Source of the DNA: Chloroflexota bacterium
GTDB taxonomy: Bacteria > Chloroflexota > Anaerolineae > UBA4142
Direction: 5' to 3'
Length of the DNA stretch: 64,000 nt
NCBI GenBank assembly: GCA_016215025.1
Contig: JACRMI010000104.1
Location: 1 to 64,000, forward strand
Position 1 is the first letter of the stretch. Each line of letters starts with the position of its first letter. The translations under genes were made by a program, and so were the position numbers. The notes under the pieces are model-generated. The model was not told the origin of the DNA. It saw nothing but the letters and a program-made list of their open reading frames with translations, and ran no database searches. Shown piece by piece: positions 63,953 through 64,000 of the stretch.

Positions 63953-64000
63953 TGCATTTTACACATTACACTGCGAGTGTCTGGCTCTTCTCTTCACGCT
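63953..64000 (+). other. Possible start of a gene running off the window
   Basis: An ATG at 63953 opens a frame (MHFTHYTASVWLFS...) that continues to the edge. No ribosome site is evident and too little is visible to judge. Confidence 0.2.

Overview
The window is bacterial and chromosomal, moderately GC-rich, and most likely from an uncultured Anaerolineae-like member of the Chloroflexota. This assignment is inferred from gene content and style, not from a marker gene. The clues are a multi-PAS hybrid kinase, an ATP-dependent (archaeal/eukaryal-type) DNA ligase, Ser/Thr-kinase and STAND ATPase proteins, a secreted beta-helix protein ending in an YLP-type C-terminus, and abundant short intergenic repeats.

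Layout. 0.2-10.9 kb: tRNA-Gly(CCC), a giant seven-PAS hybrid histidine kinase with a CpaE-like response regulator, a small membrane-protein pair, a TGS/uridine-kinase-type nucleoside kinase and several short genes, two of them under 60 codons. 11.0-14.3 kb: a complete minus-strand operon for a quinol-oxidising b6-type complex (cytochrome b6, subunit IV, a 13-haem cytochrome c, Rieske protein). 14.35-15.08 kb: a repeat-filled spacer with a 57-bp tandem repeat. 15.1-26.2 kb: an acetate block (two acetyl-CoA synthetases, an antiporter, an ankyrin protein, an acetate-type symporter with its DUF4212 small subunit, a DnaQ-like exonuclease and a cNMP/CBS/DUF294 regulator). 26.6-28.8 kb: two membrane proteins and a pentapeptide-repeat protein. 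29.2-36.2 kb: a second symporter in which DUF4212 is fused to the transporter, followed by a five-gene signalling cluster. 36.5-50.1 kb: a Ser/Thr kinase-STAND-TPR regulator, hydrolase, SEC-C membrane protein, GH4 glycosidase, a broken MNT/HEPN toxin-antitoxin pair, DNA ligase, tartrate/D-malate dehydrogenase with a dicarboxylate transporter, a HAD phosphatase, a metallo-hydrolase and 3-hydroxybutyryl-CoA dehydrogenase.

50.2-60.9 kb is the accessory region. It starts with a visibly more AT-rich 976-residue protein joining a putative PD-(D/E)xK nuclease domain to a STAND ATPase and TPR repeats. This is the best candidate here for a little-described defence-type system. It continues with small orphan genes, recombinase remnants, an IS1380-like element with terminal repeats and a CTAT target duplication, and a truncated tyrosine recombinase whose HxLRH arginine is tryptophan. 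61.1-63.9 kb returns to RNase PH and a secreted beta-helix protein.

Functionally, the core genes describe an organism that takes up and activates acetate and C4 dicarboxylates, respires through a Rieske/b6 complex with a large multihaem cytochrome, and invests heavily in two-component and STAND-type signalling.
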